Shown: positions 1-12,959, counted from the first letter of the stretch. The stretch is 64,000 nucleotides of DNA from Branchiostoma floridae (GCF_000003815.2 NC_049980.1:23829948-23893947); one strand, 5' to 3'. The notes: generated from the letters alone by a model not told the origin. Numbers and translations: made by a program.

Positions 1-193
1 TCGGTAAATACATATGAGCAAATTAAAATGGACTGTAGTGTAAAGTTTATGATTGAAGATACATGGCTATGGTTAGGTCAACTTAACCACCTATTAAGAA
101 ATGCAAGGGAGATATAAACCGAAAAATTGGACTCAACGAATTTTCGACTCAATCACACTGGACACGTGACTTAATACAGTAAGGTCAGTAATG

Positions 194-468
194 NNNNNNN
201 NNNNNNNNNNNNNNNNNNNNNNNNNNNNNNNNNNNNNNNNNNNNNNNNNNNNNNNNNNNNNNNNNNNNNNNNNNNNNNNNNNNNNNNNNNNNNNNNNNNN
301 NNNNNNNNNNNNNNNNNNNNNNNNNNNNNNNNNNNNNNNNNNNNNNNNNNNNNNNNNNNNNNNNNNNNNNNNNNNNNNNNNNNNNNNNNNNNNNNNNNNN
401 NNNNNNNNNNNNNNNNNNNNNNNNNNNNNNNNNNNNNNNNNNNNNNNNNNNNNNNNNNNNNNNNNNNN
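194..468. other. Assembly gap (275 N)
   Basis: A run of N. The flanks show no shared or inverted sequence, so nothing can be said about the missing content. Its length differs from the three 100-N gaps further on, so it may be an estimated size. Confidence 0.99.
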
Positions 469-3400
469 ATTAGATTGGCAGAGTCAAGGTTGTATAGTGA
501 GTCAAGCCGATCATCAACCACCGCGAATGACGTGCTGACGTCACTGTCACGTCATCAGTCCCCTCATTCTTGGGTTGTTTTATAACATTCCATTAACTCT
601 GAAGCGGTTATGATGAAATCCATTTTCCGTGCCCGTGAGCCGGTCAGGCGGGATGACATCCTGTGTGTGGGATCCTCCTGGGACCTGCAGATAAGCCACA
701 AGGTCTGACGAGAACAGTAATGATGGACAAAAATTGCACTTCAGCACGACCGCGCGTTTTATTGTTGCTATACGCCTGTGCCAGATAGGATGTTCAACGG
801 CGTTAATTTCTAGCTTTTATATCATCACACGTCCAAAGGATCACTGAAACTCTCTTACGGTGGGGTCGAATAAGCTCCCCTATAGCGACAAAAGTGGAAT
901 CATCTTAAACCTGTTTGTTTTACTGTTTTTCGTCTGACTTTCATCTCACGCTTATATGAAACATTTTGAAGGCCTATGTGTATGTCGCAAGCCCTTAGAA
1001 CAATGCGTGATCTCTAGCGAGTTATTTCACCGTCTTTCATCCGATCCACACTGGAATATCCGTACAGGTGTGCCCTCTCGATTTCATAATCTACATAAAA
1101 GGCCCATGTGATTCAGACCACTCTCAACTTCTGGGCCCTAAAATGTTTACTGCACACAGCTTCATCTTAATGATTTCTAGCGATTTCAAGGTTTTGGTTT
1201 TATACGTTGAGAATACGTGACATATACCAGGCAGAGCCTTCGAACATTAAGTGCATCAACGTCTCCCTCGCCGCCTTGTTAAGGGTACTGTGGTGCCTTT
1301 GGGAGTAGAATTCTCCTGGTGGCTGCCCTTGGATCAAGTTAAGTATCATCTTCAGACGTCAGTGTCCGACGTGCAGCATATTCGTAAGCTCACCACCGCA
1401 GGCCCTTTGGCCCCGTTGAGTCACCTTCGCAACCGACCGGTGCCAAATGCATTTTAATGGGGTCCATGAAATACTGCGAGGATTTCCGCGAGAACGAACT
1501 TAAGCATTCTTCCTTAGCTACGTTTCAGCCATGGAGAGAGTAGTTTTAAAGGTATATCGTCTTAAATCTCGAAAGAACAGGAGAGGACGCTGCTGTCTAT
1601 GCTCCTTCGTTGCCCAAGCGAATCGATATTGCGTTTGCGCCGGTAAGTCGAAGTGCTTTATGATCCTGCCTTCTCTGAGACCATAAATTCTCCATTTCTG
1701 TTACAGACGGGGAGTTCTTCCGTGCACTTCGTCTTTAAGACGTTCCCGTAAAAAAATGGTAAATCTGCAGAGACGTTAATGGAAACGGTATTGAAGATGA
1801 GCCTGATACTTCCTGCTGAACCACGGTTCGATAGGATTCAGTTTCAACCTGAAGGACCCTTACTATCTTTCTGAAAAGTAACTTGTGACATGGAAGTGCA
1901 CTGCGAGGAGGCACGACATTATGTAACCTTACTTTCGTTCCATTACACTGATAATTCAATATCATTGAAAGTTTGAAACCCATTAGATGCCACCCGTTGC
2001 CACCTGCAGGCTAGATATGTCATTCGGAATGTATCCGTGAGTCAAACATAGGTGCCTTTCATGGGGAGCCTCTGTAGACAAATTCGATACCAATGCTGTT
2101 TCACAAGAGTGCAGCACATATGTCAGTGGCAGTATAACCATAAAGATTAAAGACTTTAATGGATGAGGTGACAGTAATCCAATTTTGCCTTGATATTGGT
2201 GGCGGTAAAATGACCGTAAAACGCTTAAGTGGGCCGCCTAGTACAAAACTAATAATGGCGTATGCAGGCAAGTTGGCTTCTCATCGCCGTGCTTGATCAT
2301 GACATACCGCACACGAAGTACGTAGATCAGATAAGCGCGTGCCAGCAGTTTATGCTCGTGTTCAAAGATGTTTAAAGAAACAGCCGTGTATTATCTTGTC
2401 ACGTCACGTCACACGGCGCCATGCAGCACGACTATCTGATACGTGTCTCTGCCTGTACATTCAACCACTGCATTTGGCATTCACCCAACTCCGCATCCAT
2501 GATGACTGTTAAACATTTCCAATTCTAATCCTTGCAGGAGCATTTCTGTCAAGGCGCCAGTTGCGTTGATACCATGACATGCACGGCAAGATGTTTCACA
2601 CATCATAGAGCACGCCCGATTTATCCCTATACACATGAAGATATCTCACGCGCCATATGGAACGTTTCTTCACTTATCTCCGCCTTATCATTCTGCTGCG
2701 CTCCCGCTGCCTTGTTTTATTACTAAATGGGAACCAACTGTAAGTTCGATAACAACATTAGCTGCTATAAATCCTTCAGCACTGAACGGAAATTTAAGAT
2801 CGTTCAGCTTACTTGTTCATCGATAGACGGTAATTCTATTATCTTTGCTTCCTTGCGGACAGCATTCCAAGCACGTTACGAACAAGGCCATGGTTTGATG
2901 AGTTTACGATCCTCAAGTCGATACGCATAATCCCTGAGAGACCCTCAGTGATGGTTCGTTCTAGCCCAGAGCCTCCACACCCTAATCTGCCCTTTCTGCT
3001 CGGAGTCTAAAGCGCAGATAATGGTTGCCAAAGGTCAAGATGTCTGGCCTGTTAGTAATAAAAGACATACGTTTCTTGGAAGGCATCTTCTGTACGCGCC
3101 CATGGTTCATCCATCAAACAGAAAGTCAACTTGGTAAAACATCTCCTGAAGTTATGATATTCCATTCGACCTTTTCAACTGGAATGACTTCTTTCGTTAA
3201 CTGTCAGTTCTGAAGTCGTAAACAGCGAACACATTCGTTTCAGTCCTCATACATGTGCAAAGCAATTTTCTCACATATATCGTTAACATATCTTTTGATC
3301 GCGTTTTGCCATTCTCACGCGTTTCAGCGTACATTGAACTGACACCCCTTCCTTCTGAATAAGGTGGGAGGCAGGTGTTGTCACTCTGCACATGAATGCT

Positions 3401-4664
3401 GTAGATGCGTCCCCGTTTTGCCTTGATCATACTGGATTGAATGAAAGATGAAAGCAGCAGGACGAGCAGACTGCTGGACGCTTCGCCATTCCAAAAGCAT
3501 CACCGTAGAATTGATAGCCTGCTCCTTTACCCTTAGCAAGGAAGTGTCGGCTGAAGCGCGTCCGTCATCCCCGTGAGGAATGAGCCGTCGTGTGGCCCCG
3601 TGTTAAGGTCTCATCGCAGCTGGACGTCTGTAGATAACGAACAGAAAATGTTAAACGTGCTAAGTTTGACTTAAGCACTTGACTCCTGGGAAAACATCCA
3701 AAAACTACCATGACCCAGGTAACAGAGAGTCGTCCATCATCCGGGTATTTTCATACAGCTCGGCAGGGGTTGAATAGAGCTCTGATGGCGTCCAAGTGGA
3801 GTTATGAAATAATCTTTGATAAGTGTCATAAACCAGTAAATTTCTTGGATTACTGTCAACATGTGCATTTTGTGATCGTAACATAGAGTGTCTTTTCGTT
3901 CCTCTTATAACCCCTTATCTTTCAAAGGACTGTTAGGAAACTTTTTCACCTCTGCCAGGGTGTTAGTTAATGACTGGATCCTTTCATCCCTTCACTCTGC
4001 GTGCATGTGCATGGCACGTGCATAGATATAGTCTCTAGCAGGCCTTCCTAAAGGGTTATGGAATGTAGAATTCGGAGAAATGATGGTAAATAATTTACAA
4101 GGAGAGTCAGTCTGCGGTAAGTGTAACATTTCCCCTTGGAAATGCTTTGGTAAATGAAATGCTATGGTGGCCAAACTCCCCTGGCAAAACGTTTTCACTA
4201 TTTGGCTAATTAAATTTTACTATTTTTCGGCCAGCGTAGTTAGTCTGGTGGAGACTAGCCTAGGCAGCTCTAACTAGTACATTTACTAATAACGTTTTGA
4301 AGATCTCTAAGTAAAGAAGAGGAACATGCACCTTGCATGAATGAAATGAAAAGTTAACCATCTCATATCAGTGCCTGATGTCAGGATGATATTTCAACCA
4401 AGGCATGTTTATCAATCATGAGTAGTGAATGGTGACAAAGGTCAATTTCACCATATCTACCATGTACTTCATCGTACCCTGTACATTTGTGTATTAAATC
4501 ATGTTTGACTTCAACAAAAGCTGATGATAATCTAATCTTACGAAGTCCCAGGAATGGAGTCAGATGCTGTACATGCATGTATATCAACTTACTTCTTTTC
4601 CAAATAATCCAACTGAAAGTTTTTTCGATGCACTATGAATTTAACCTTTTGTTGATCCACGACA

Positions 4665-5155
4665 AATAGTAGTGGACAAGCCCAATTTAACCGTACACAC
4701 TCGCGCCCCATCTTAATTCAGAAAGACGCTGTATATTCGCATAGTTCCCGTTCAGAAGTACTTAATTCAAGCCCACCATCAGACTAGTTTTGCCTTGTGT
4801 GTGTCGTCTAACATGGTCAAAGCTCAAATGAGCAGAGTACATGTGATCTGGCTTTTATAGTCCAGGTGCATAATGCCCTAGGTGGCTTGACCGATCACAG
4901 TTCATCGTCTTGGGCTGTGATGGTTGGGCAGTGTTGTGTGCTCTTCTGGCGGCGATGTTCTTCCGATTCCATTTCTTGGTGAAGTTTCTTGACCTTGTGT
5001 ACAGGATCTCCCCTGGGTCCGGAGCTCCAGAGCATTCACCGGCAAAGTCAAATCCATTAAGAGAATTCAGTAGGCAAATAGTAGTGGACAAGCTAAAGCC
5101 AACCGTATCTTCAGAAAAGACGCTGTAGCCGCATAGTTCCCGTCCAGAAGTACTT
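4665..5155 (+). repeat. Direct repeat pair of about 80-100 bp
   Basis: Positions 4665-4763 and 5077-5155 share an ordered series of blocks: AATAGTAGTGGACAAGC, then AACCGTA, TTCAGAAA, GACGCTGTA, GCATAGTTCCCG and CAGAAGTACTT. The copies have the same orientation and start about 412 bp apart. This fits a local duplication or the ends of an old repeat. No coding content lies between them. Confidence 0.7.
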
Positions 5156-6441
5156 TATTCTTCGTGATCCAAGGACACATCAACCTGATACATTTAAAAG
5201 TAACTTAAAAAGCCCTTCCTGTGCTTGTTGTACTGTTCTTGTGCTTAGGTAATGAACACATCTCAAGGTGTTTTATAAAGATTACCTGATGGAAGCTATT
5301 TATTTCATGCTTTCACCGTACCCAGCTTCGGGCCGTTATCCCTTGTTTTTCGTCTTAGGTGAAATGTCTTCCTGTCTTATTATGTTTGGCAATACAGATT
5401 ACTAAGTTCATAGTTTCCAACATTACTTATCGCTTGGGATTTAGTGATATATGCGGCAATCCTGTGTAGAAATGTAACGCTCACAGCCGGATCTGCGGAA
5501 GTAATTTTCCATGGGCTTTAGGAATTAACCGACTGACATCATACGTCCAACAACATCCTCTCCGACATTCATCATGATGGTGATGAATACTCATAACTTG
5601 TTTTCTAAGCAACGTTCTCCACAGGACTTAAGTCCTCGGCGTTCTTAGCGTATCTATCACCCGTCTTGGGGGAGACGCTGGTAATAGCCTTGCCTATCGC
5701 TCGCTATTTAATAGTCTCCCGGCCGTGGCAATCATTGACAACCGTTCTCTGTGCGTTGGTGATAAGGAAATGCTGCCGGGTCGAGGAAGTCCTCTTAGGC
5801 CGAGAAATGATATAATTGATGGTTCTGCTGTCCCTATAAGGTTAGATGTAAAAGGTTCCACGAAAAATAATAGAGGAAACGTTGAGGCGTATTATCAATC
5901 AATGGCCTTTCTTGACACCCCGCAGTTTATATGTATGTATCATTAAGAACCCACAAGCTGTTTTTTACCTATGCAGCATAGTCTCAATATTCAAGATATA
6001 ACCTACCCATATGTGTACTTAAAACTGGCATGCCAATTATGCATACGTGAGGCTGGTAGTCATATGAGATATTGGTGTTTTCTTTCACACAACCTATCGG
6101 TAGCCCTTTCACTATGGCCTTGGGGCATACCAAACCATATCTGTGAAGGAAAACTTCAATAGTCTGACGGTGATACAATCTACTTGGTTTTCTGCCAAAG
6201 TACATCAAAGTATGCATTATTTTTCCACTGACGAATCATGTTTTGTTATTAGGCTTCCCGTGGAGCTATTGCTGCCAGTTAATCACCGAACAGAGCAAGC
6301 AGAGGAAGTCGTGACAACGTTTTGTCACTTCTTCGTGGCGATATGGTAAAGATGTGTCTATACCTCCAGTAACAAGTAGTACCAGATACAAGTACGTCCC
6401 GCTTGTATGGTAGTGAATGAGGCCCTTGTGCTACATGTTAA

Positions 6442-8183
6442 GCCCCCTTCACACGAGAGCACGAATGAGCCGGTGTGACAGCGATCTCGCCCCCCCGTGA
6501 TCTCGCCCCCCCGGGGGCGACATCACTAGCGATCTCGCCCCCCCGGGGCGAAATCACTAGCGATCTCGCCCTCGGGGGGTAGAGATCTCGGGGGGGTGAG
6601 ACCGCTGCCTTAAGGGATTTTTCGCCCCCCCGAAAAAAGGGGTTTACATGACATTTTAGAAGTTGATTGGTATAAATCACAAAATGCAGTTTCAGAATGA
6701 TATAAGTACACGAGTTTGATACATAACTTCATTCAAAGTATCAATATTAACGTAATTACATGGTAATAAGATAGTTGAACTTGTTTCAGACAAGGAGGGT
6801 TGGGTCCCTTGTATTCCCATTATTGCATATACCTGAGTCTTGACATAAGATGTATTTCATTGTATTCACCTGTCATCAAGCAACCTATATATCTCCAATA
6901 TGAAGTCTCTACCATGAAGTGACCACAAAAGAACTATGTAATGTCTTTATTAATTATGCAAATATTAGGTATTAATTAGAATAACGCACATTTTGGTATA
7001 TGCACCTGGCCAAGGGATATCTTCACCTCCAACATGACTGTTTTTTCTAGTATTTAGGAACTGATGCATTTACCCGTGTTTCTTAAGACTGGTATTTTAC
7101 CAGTGTTTGTGTAGCATTTAGCAACAGCTATATCAACTTGCGCGTAGATAGTGTTTATAATGAGAAACTATTATTCACGTGTGTTTTTGTTGGTGCTTTG
7201 GAAATGTTTCCAGCACAAGAAAGAAAACACTGTGACAAATTGAAAACATATAGCTGACGTATTCCGTACCATAGACGGTGTTGATTCATACGTTCTCAGT
7301 AGCACTGTTTTTGGGCCACCTCAGCTGCAAAAATTGTCTTTTTGATTTCAATGTCATGTTTGCACCGAACAATATACTATCGACTTTCGAGGTATGACAT
7401 CTTACGGTACGGTTATAAGGTGCCATATAGGTACCAGGTAACGCACCATATACGTTACTCCCCAGGTGCAGTATAGTACCAGGTAGCGCACGTGTAATAT
7501 GTAGTAACCAGCTGCTCTTGGGGGGGGGGGGGGGCGAAAACGCTAAAGGGGGGCGAAAACCCTAGTGATCTCGCCCCCCGGGGGGCGAGATCGCTGGGGG
7601 GGCCAGATCGCTGTCACACCGGAATGCCGTCCGAATGAATTTTTTTTTCTATTCGTGGCAATTCCTCGCAATTCGTACTGTATTCTAAACATTCGTACTG
7701 CGTTCCAGATATTCGTCCCTGTTCTTTTGGCTGGCTCGAAAGTTTTTGACATGTCAAAAACTGTCGAGGTGCATTCGAAGTGTAGAAATATCGAGTGGCA
7801 TTCCAAGTGGATTCTAAGTGGATTTTAACTATTCTAACTGCAGTCTGACCGCATTCTGTGGCATTCCAACATTATTCGAAACGTTCTTATCTCATTCGAT
7901 GGAGAAACGAAACGGCAAGCCACTTCGAATCCTTCCCGAATGTGGCCAAAAGAATATCTCGAATGCAGTAAGAATTTCTAGAATACACTACGAATTCCCA
8001 GGAATAGAAAAGAATTTTCATTCTGACGGCATTCTGGCTCATTCCTTCTTGTGTGAAGGGGATATCAAGTCCATTTGGAATTCCCACTCGGAATGGCCCC
8101 GAATGTGTTACGAATTTTGCAAATACTTCATTCTGACTGGTTCGGCTTGATTCCTGCTAATTCGATTTCCGTGTGAAGGCCCT
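6442..8183. mobile_element. Non-autonomous inverted-repeat element, nested
   Basis: The left end (6442-6466, CCCCCTTCACACGAG) is an imperfect inverted match of the right end (8160-8183, whose complement begins GGGCCTTCACACGG). Inside is a perfect 18-bp inverted pair, CCGGTGTGACAGCGATCT at 6470-6487 and its complement at 7605-7622, which suggests one element inserted into another. The left interior (6481-6645) is a tandem of GATCTCGCCCCCCC-like palindromic units, and the same units recur at 7515-7605. No transposase frame is visible, so it would depend on an enzyme encoded elsewhere. Family unknown. Confidence 0.65.
7622..8160 (+). repeat. Quasi-periodic ATTC/GAAT-rich segment
   Basis: Over about 540 bp the tetramers ATTC or GAAT occur every 10-17 bases in variable contexts such as ATTCGTACTG, ATTCTAAACATTCG and GAATGTGTTACGAAT. 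The pattern is too degenerate for a simple microsatellite and has no coding frame of interest. It forms the right half of the surrounding inverted-repeat element. Confidence 0.6.
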
Positions 8184-8299
8184 ATTAGAAACAACCTTAC
8201 CATAACACGAGAATAGAGTAGTCATGTGTGGCTAGCATATACACATGTTTAAAACTTTATGATATGCTGTTGAGCAAAATTATTCTACATTTCTCTTCA

Positions 8300-8560
8300 A
8301 GCTAATGTGGTTCTATTTCTGAACATCTACTACGCCATACCGCTGAGAATGACCCATATGGGGAGTCTGCATGATCTACCCGAGAGTGGATATATCCCCT
8401 CACGTACACCATCTTCCCATTGGATCCTGCGTTCACTGAGGGACCAGAGATCGCTCATGGTCGAATGTTATCGACCGTGTGCCCTTAAGAAAGGCACTTT
8501 CCTCACTTCACTCGGGTTAAGATATAAGTACCTAGATCCGGCTAGGTCCTGTATTTGGTG
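8300..8560 (+). mobile_element. Possible SINE fragment
   Basis: The block around 8485-8545 reads CCTTAAGAAAGGCACTTTCC, then TCACTTCACTCGGGTTAAG and a small hairpin CCTAGATCCGGCTAGG. From memory this resembles the conserved tail of dispersed SINEs in marine invertebrates. No clear tRNA-like promoter box is visible upstream, so this would be a 5'-truncated copy. I could not check this by search. Confidence 0.35.
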
Positions 8561-8886
8561 ACAGCCACACTGTAGTATTGAGGTCACCTGAGTTAGCGCC
8601 GAATGACAGGTGCTCCAGGCCCTTACGACTGAGCTCGCCTATTGTAAACTCCTCGCAATTCAGCCCCTGAGTAGTCGGCCCACTCGATAACCAAAACCCA
8701 ATAACCAATCGCTCAACGATTTTTTTTTCAGATATAGAGCAAGTCGTTTTACGCTCTGTGTGTTTTAATGTCTTTTTAATCACACTTCTACCTCTTACGT
8801 CAAATTCGGATTATGAAATCAAATGCAGTTTTAGTTACTGCGCAGGCCCTTACGCTTGAAATGGAGGGCCTCACCAATATGGTGGT

Positions 8887-8983
8887 TAGCCTGGGTACCA
8901 TCCTATTTCTACCGGGGTCCTAACAAATTGTTAGGGTAGCGAGTTTAAGGAGCCCCGGTAGAAATAGGATGGTACCCAGGCTA
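8887..8983. repeat. Hairpin with perfect 31-bp arms
   Basis: The left arm starts TAGCCTGGGTACCATCC (8887-8917). The right arm (8953-8983) is its exact complement in reverse, ending GGTACCCAGGCTA. The loop is about 35 bp. Near-identical flanks, ATATGGTGGT on the left and ATATGATGGT on the right, look like an imperfect target-site duplication, so this is probably a small foldback transposon. Confidence 0.75.
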
Positions 8984-9525
8984 TATGATGGTCTCTGTTG
9001 AGAGAAAATATTTCATTTATGAACACAACACAGCATGACGACGTCCTCCCTCTCCACAGAGAGCCCAATTGTACTGTCGTAATTGCTTCCTTTGAGATTT
9101 CCTATTCAAGTTAAGTGAGTAAATTGAAAATTCCTCTTCTGACACGACAACACATTTGCACAATACATGACACGTTGTTGCAGCAGTTGATGTAAACCGT
9201 CTAGAAGTCTGAAATACTAGAAAGTTGAAACATGTACTTTTTCCAGTGTTAGCCATACACCTTAATCGCCCCTCTCAATGTCAGTTTAAAGAAGTCAGAT
9301 CTGCTAGTACCTACATAAATAACATCGCCTTGCATAACACGTAAAACTATGTATTTCAGCCGATAAAACATTCAACGGTTACGGGGTGTTGATCATGGGC
9401 ACATTACAATACATGCTTTATATATAGTGCAGGGTCATGGGATGAAGTCACGAATTCAGGGATTCACTTCGAGTGTACGTTAACGACTTCTTTCCTTCCA
9501 ACTATTGTGTACACGATACATCAGT

Positions 9526-9564
9526 CTTGGTTTGGTTTGGTTTGGTTTGGTTTGGTTTGGTTTG
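9526..9564 (+). repeat. (GGTTT)n microsatellite
   Basis: About seven uninterrupted copies of the pentamer GGTTT, ending in a GCTTT variant. Confidence 0.95.
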
Positions 9565-10966
9565 CTTTGCAGAATGACAAACTGTGGAAAAGAGATCAAG
9601 ACATTGTCTCTTTTCTATCCGGATCCTCAATCCTAAGCTTACCTCGAGGGTGTTTTGGAGGTGAAGCAAGAGGTGACCTGTACGTCAAGAACCCTCTCCA
9701 GGGTATGTTTTATGGAGCAGAGCAAAGGTAGTTCGTTGAATGTTGTTTGTCCGTCGGTGACTAATCATATTTTGTGTACTCTGAAGAATTGACGAAACGT
9801 AACAGCGAGAATCTTTAAATGAATACCGTTTTACCGTCGTTTATCGTAAGGAAAGATTCTACGCGTATGCGCAGTTTCCTGAGTCAAGAAATAATTGAGG
9901 TCTGCTTAACGTGCAGAGTGGCCTAGGTTAACACGTCATGCACGTAATAGGATCAAGTAATCCACGCCGTGTTCGGGGCCGACTAAGCCGCCTGGAAGCA
10001 CCTCGTCTCGTTTACTGCTGAGGAATCCAGTAGAAAGGCTCTCCTCTCAGGTACTTAAGGCTGTAGAAATTCGCAGGTCACCTTGAACTAACGATACCTA
10101 GGAACACACCCAGGGGTCAAAGTTTCAAAGTAAGTTATGATAATTAGAGAAATCACGTATAGTGTAGAGGAAGTAACAGATAGTGGGTAACTCATTTAGC
10201 CGCACTAAGATCAGCTTGTTATATCGTTTTGTGTGTGTTTGTACGTCGTAATACTGGGAAACGTTAACGTTTCAGCTATAGATGCATTCTTTCGATTGAA
10301 AGCGTCAGAATTGACGTGTGTGAAATGTATATTGGTATTGATGTTGATATTGGTAATGACAAAATACACATTTTGCATCAGTATTGTATATCCGATTCGA
10401 AGTGACATGGCAGGCACTTTATCTATAGAGGCTATGTAATAGATATTCTAGCAGAGGTCTACTAATTTGCCATATATTACAGTTGGCAAACCGGCACGTC
10501 TCCTTTCTACCTATCGTGCCCTCCGAATGACAAAGCTCCAATCCTTACGTGTTGCTCTGAATCTATTAGATAGCGTCAACAGGTCTTAATGATGAATGTA
10601 GTTCAGAGAAGTATCGCAAGGAGGCAGTGGCCATCCAGTTGGAATGAACAGCCGTAGAAACCCAAGTTATGATCGCACGATGTACTTAATGAACTTGGAA
10701 GTAAATATAGTACACTGGTACATAAGCTATGAATAAACCGCTTACAAATATATATGATGAACATCGTCTTATTTTTTTCCAACCGATAATGCATTTAATC
10801 ATACGAAGTCCACATGTAAATGAGAAACCTCGCCTGAGTAGAAGGAGGCAACAATTCGCAGTTTAGCTGCTAAATATTCAGCTAGGTGATTTTCATTTGA
10901 GCTTGTTCGTAACACACAGTCTAATTAAATGTGCAGGTACCTTTTCAAACGTTATCATTCTTGAAA

Positions 10967-11113
10967 ATGAATCAGGAGCAATCAGAAGAAATTCACCCTC
11001 AGATGTCTGCTCCCACCTTGCAATCTTCTGCATCACTGTACATGACAGCTTCAGTTACATTTTTCAGTTTTTCTTTTTTGCTTGTCTTTATCTTGTTCTT
11101 CATGGTAAATTAA
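10967..11113 (+). CDS. Possible 48-residue single-pass membrane micropeptide
   Basis: This short frame starts at an ATG with A at -3 and ends with TAA. The first half is polar and acidic (MNQEQSEEIHPQ). The last 20 or so residues are strongly hydrophobic and aromatic (FFSFSFLLVFILFF), followed by a two-residue tail, which is the layout of a tail-anchored micropeptide. An ATTAAA follows about 40 bases after the stop, and a TGTGCAG acceptor-like site lies about 30 bases upstream. I recognise no family and do not assign a function. A chance frame in AT-rich DNA is quite possible. Confidence 0.2.
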   Translation: MNQEQSEEIHPQMSAPTLQSSASLYMTASVTFFSFSFLLVFILFFMVN

Positions 11114-11385
11114 AGCTCTGCCTTTTCCAGGCTTCCAGTTCTTTCTTATAAATTAAAGGCACCACATTGCCTCCTGTAGACTTGTTTTACCGAAGTCCAA
11201 ACTTCCGGATGCCTTCCACGTCATTGCACGCCAGCGCAGAGTGGCGTGTTCGCTGTAATTGCTTTAATTTGCTCTTTCTGCTCCGGTAGTGGGGAGGCTC
11301 GAACAGCAATCAACACGGCTCGCTCACAGAATGGTGCTCCTAAGACTGTTATGCAGATCAGAAGTAGCACTGCGCACATGAATGC

Positions 11386-11564
11386 AGCTTCTATTCTCCA
11401 ATCAGAGGTTGGGCTCCGGTTGTTTTTAAACGTTTTAGTCGTTTTTATCGGGCTTTCTATTTTGTATTGGACAAGATACAATACAAAATAGAAAGCCCGA
11501 TAAAAACGACTAAAAAACGTTTAAAAAAACAGCCGGAGCCTACCCTCTGCTTGGAGAGTATGCA
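11386..11564. repeat. Long near-perfect palindrome (foldback element)
   Basis: Arms of about 85 bp (11386-11469 and 11479-11564) are separated by a 9-base loop, GACAAGATA. The inner 60 bp or so of each arm are almost identical, for example TTTTTATCGGGCTTTCTATT on the left and its complement on the right. The outer parts, CTCCAATCAGAGGTTGGGC and the complement of its partner, are more diverged. It has no coding capacity of its own; frames crossing it are by-products. Confidence 0.85.
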
Positions 11565-12955
11565 GCTTCGGCCTTAGTAATGTCTAGAGAAATAAAAAGG
11601 TAGCTTCATTTTCGGAGTAACATTCTCCAAGTTAAGTTAAAGGGAAACATGGAAGTTGTCTCAGTCGACCGTAACGGTATGTCACGTATGCGGCGTGGCT
11701 TCCGCCGAGCGATTTGGCGGGGCGCTTAACGAATTTCATTTTAAAAACTAATATTTTTCACGATTTGCATGTTTTGTGGTCTTTTTAATCATTCTTGTCA
11801 TTTTGCACGATATTTCCATAATTCAGTCAAGGGTAACAAGAATACAGTTTAGAACGCAGCGACGCCACCAACGTACCGCAGTCCAGTGAGATACCGCTTC
11901 ACGATATAATCAGATGGTAGGACGAACCAATATTCCCCACTCGCGTGATTTTACTTGTGAAATTGGTTTGGACTCAGGCATGAACTGTTTTAGTTTCCAA
12001 TTTGTCGCTGACATTCGGTTTGCATGTATAATCTCTAGGATATCTTACTCCTTCTCACTTGTTTTCTTCCTTCATCTGTCTATCTGCAGGTAACACATGA
12101 ACAGCTTTGCGTTATCTCGTCAATAAAGCGGACATCTTGCTAGCTAGTCTGCACCAAAATCACCAAGCATCATAAGGTGATGGCAACCAGTGTAAATTTG
12201 TTATAATCGAGCAAACGGTCCTTGACACTGGGAATGTTTTTTAAAATGTTTAACAAATCGCAATGCGCAATGACTCAAATGTATGCAAAACCGCGCAATC
12301 ACTGAAACTCTCTTTTAGATGATTTCCTATCATTAAACGTTGCATTTTTAATCAATGCACGTGGCAACATTGCGACTTCAAATACAGTTACTCGCATGTT
12401 ATAGCTATCATGTACCCCATTGCCGAGCCCGAGAATACTGTGACACTCTGACACGCCATTTTGTCTGTATAGGATACAAATTTTACCGTGCTTCGCACGT
12501 CAGTGTGGTGTTGGGGCTTTCCTAGCGCAATTTGGCACAGTCCAGTGCGAGTACCCCTTCAAGTGCATACCTGTAACCTGCACAAGTGTGTCCAGCAGGT
12601 TCACTCAGCTGTTGTGCCACGGTGGGATAGATCAATGCTAGAAAAATCTGGGCGCTTCCTCACCCCATGACCTCCTTGCTCTGACGGAAATCTATTTCAT
12701 ATTAGTGAAATATGCTTTCATTGATTGAAAGCGCAAGTAATGAAAAATTACCACGTGCATCATATGGTGACAAATTACATTGCAGTTCACTGATATTAAA
12801 AATCGTGGAATGGGTAATAGATAACTGTCAAATATAAGTATGACACAGTGTAATGGTCTGCACGCTAAGCTGAAAGTGGAGATTTGAATGTTTTTTTTGT
12901 GTGTCCCCCATAAGCATTTGAAAGGTTCCAAATTGCTACCAGTCGCGAAAATGTC
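11565..12955. other. Intergenic stretch, nothing recognised
   Basis: No gene, RNA or repeat structure that I can support. A 60-codon frame at 12488-12670 has no recognisable motif. Confidence 0.5.
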
Positions 12956-12959
12956 TTGT

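Larger units (their letters stand above)
1..6441. other. Intergenic stretch, no gene recognised
   Basis: Apart from an assembly gap at 194-468 and a pair of direct repeats near 4.7 and 5.1 kb, I see no open frame with convincing protein character, no tRNA and no clear transposon ends. Short open frames on both strands have low complexity or no recognisable motif. Confidence 0.6.
8984..11385. other. Intergenic stretch, one small frame of note
   Basis: It contains a pentanucleotide microsatellite at 9526-9564 and a 48-codon frame at 10967-11113 (listed separately). I see nothing else that I can support as a gene. Confidence 0.55.

Noticed and set aside
11221-11491. Overlapping frames of about 80 codons on both strands
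   Set aside because: They run into the palindrome at 11386-11564 and have no family resemblance.
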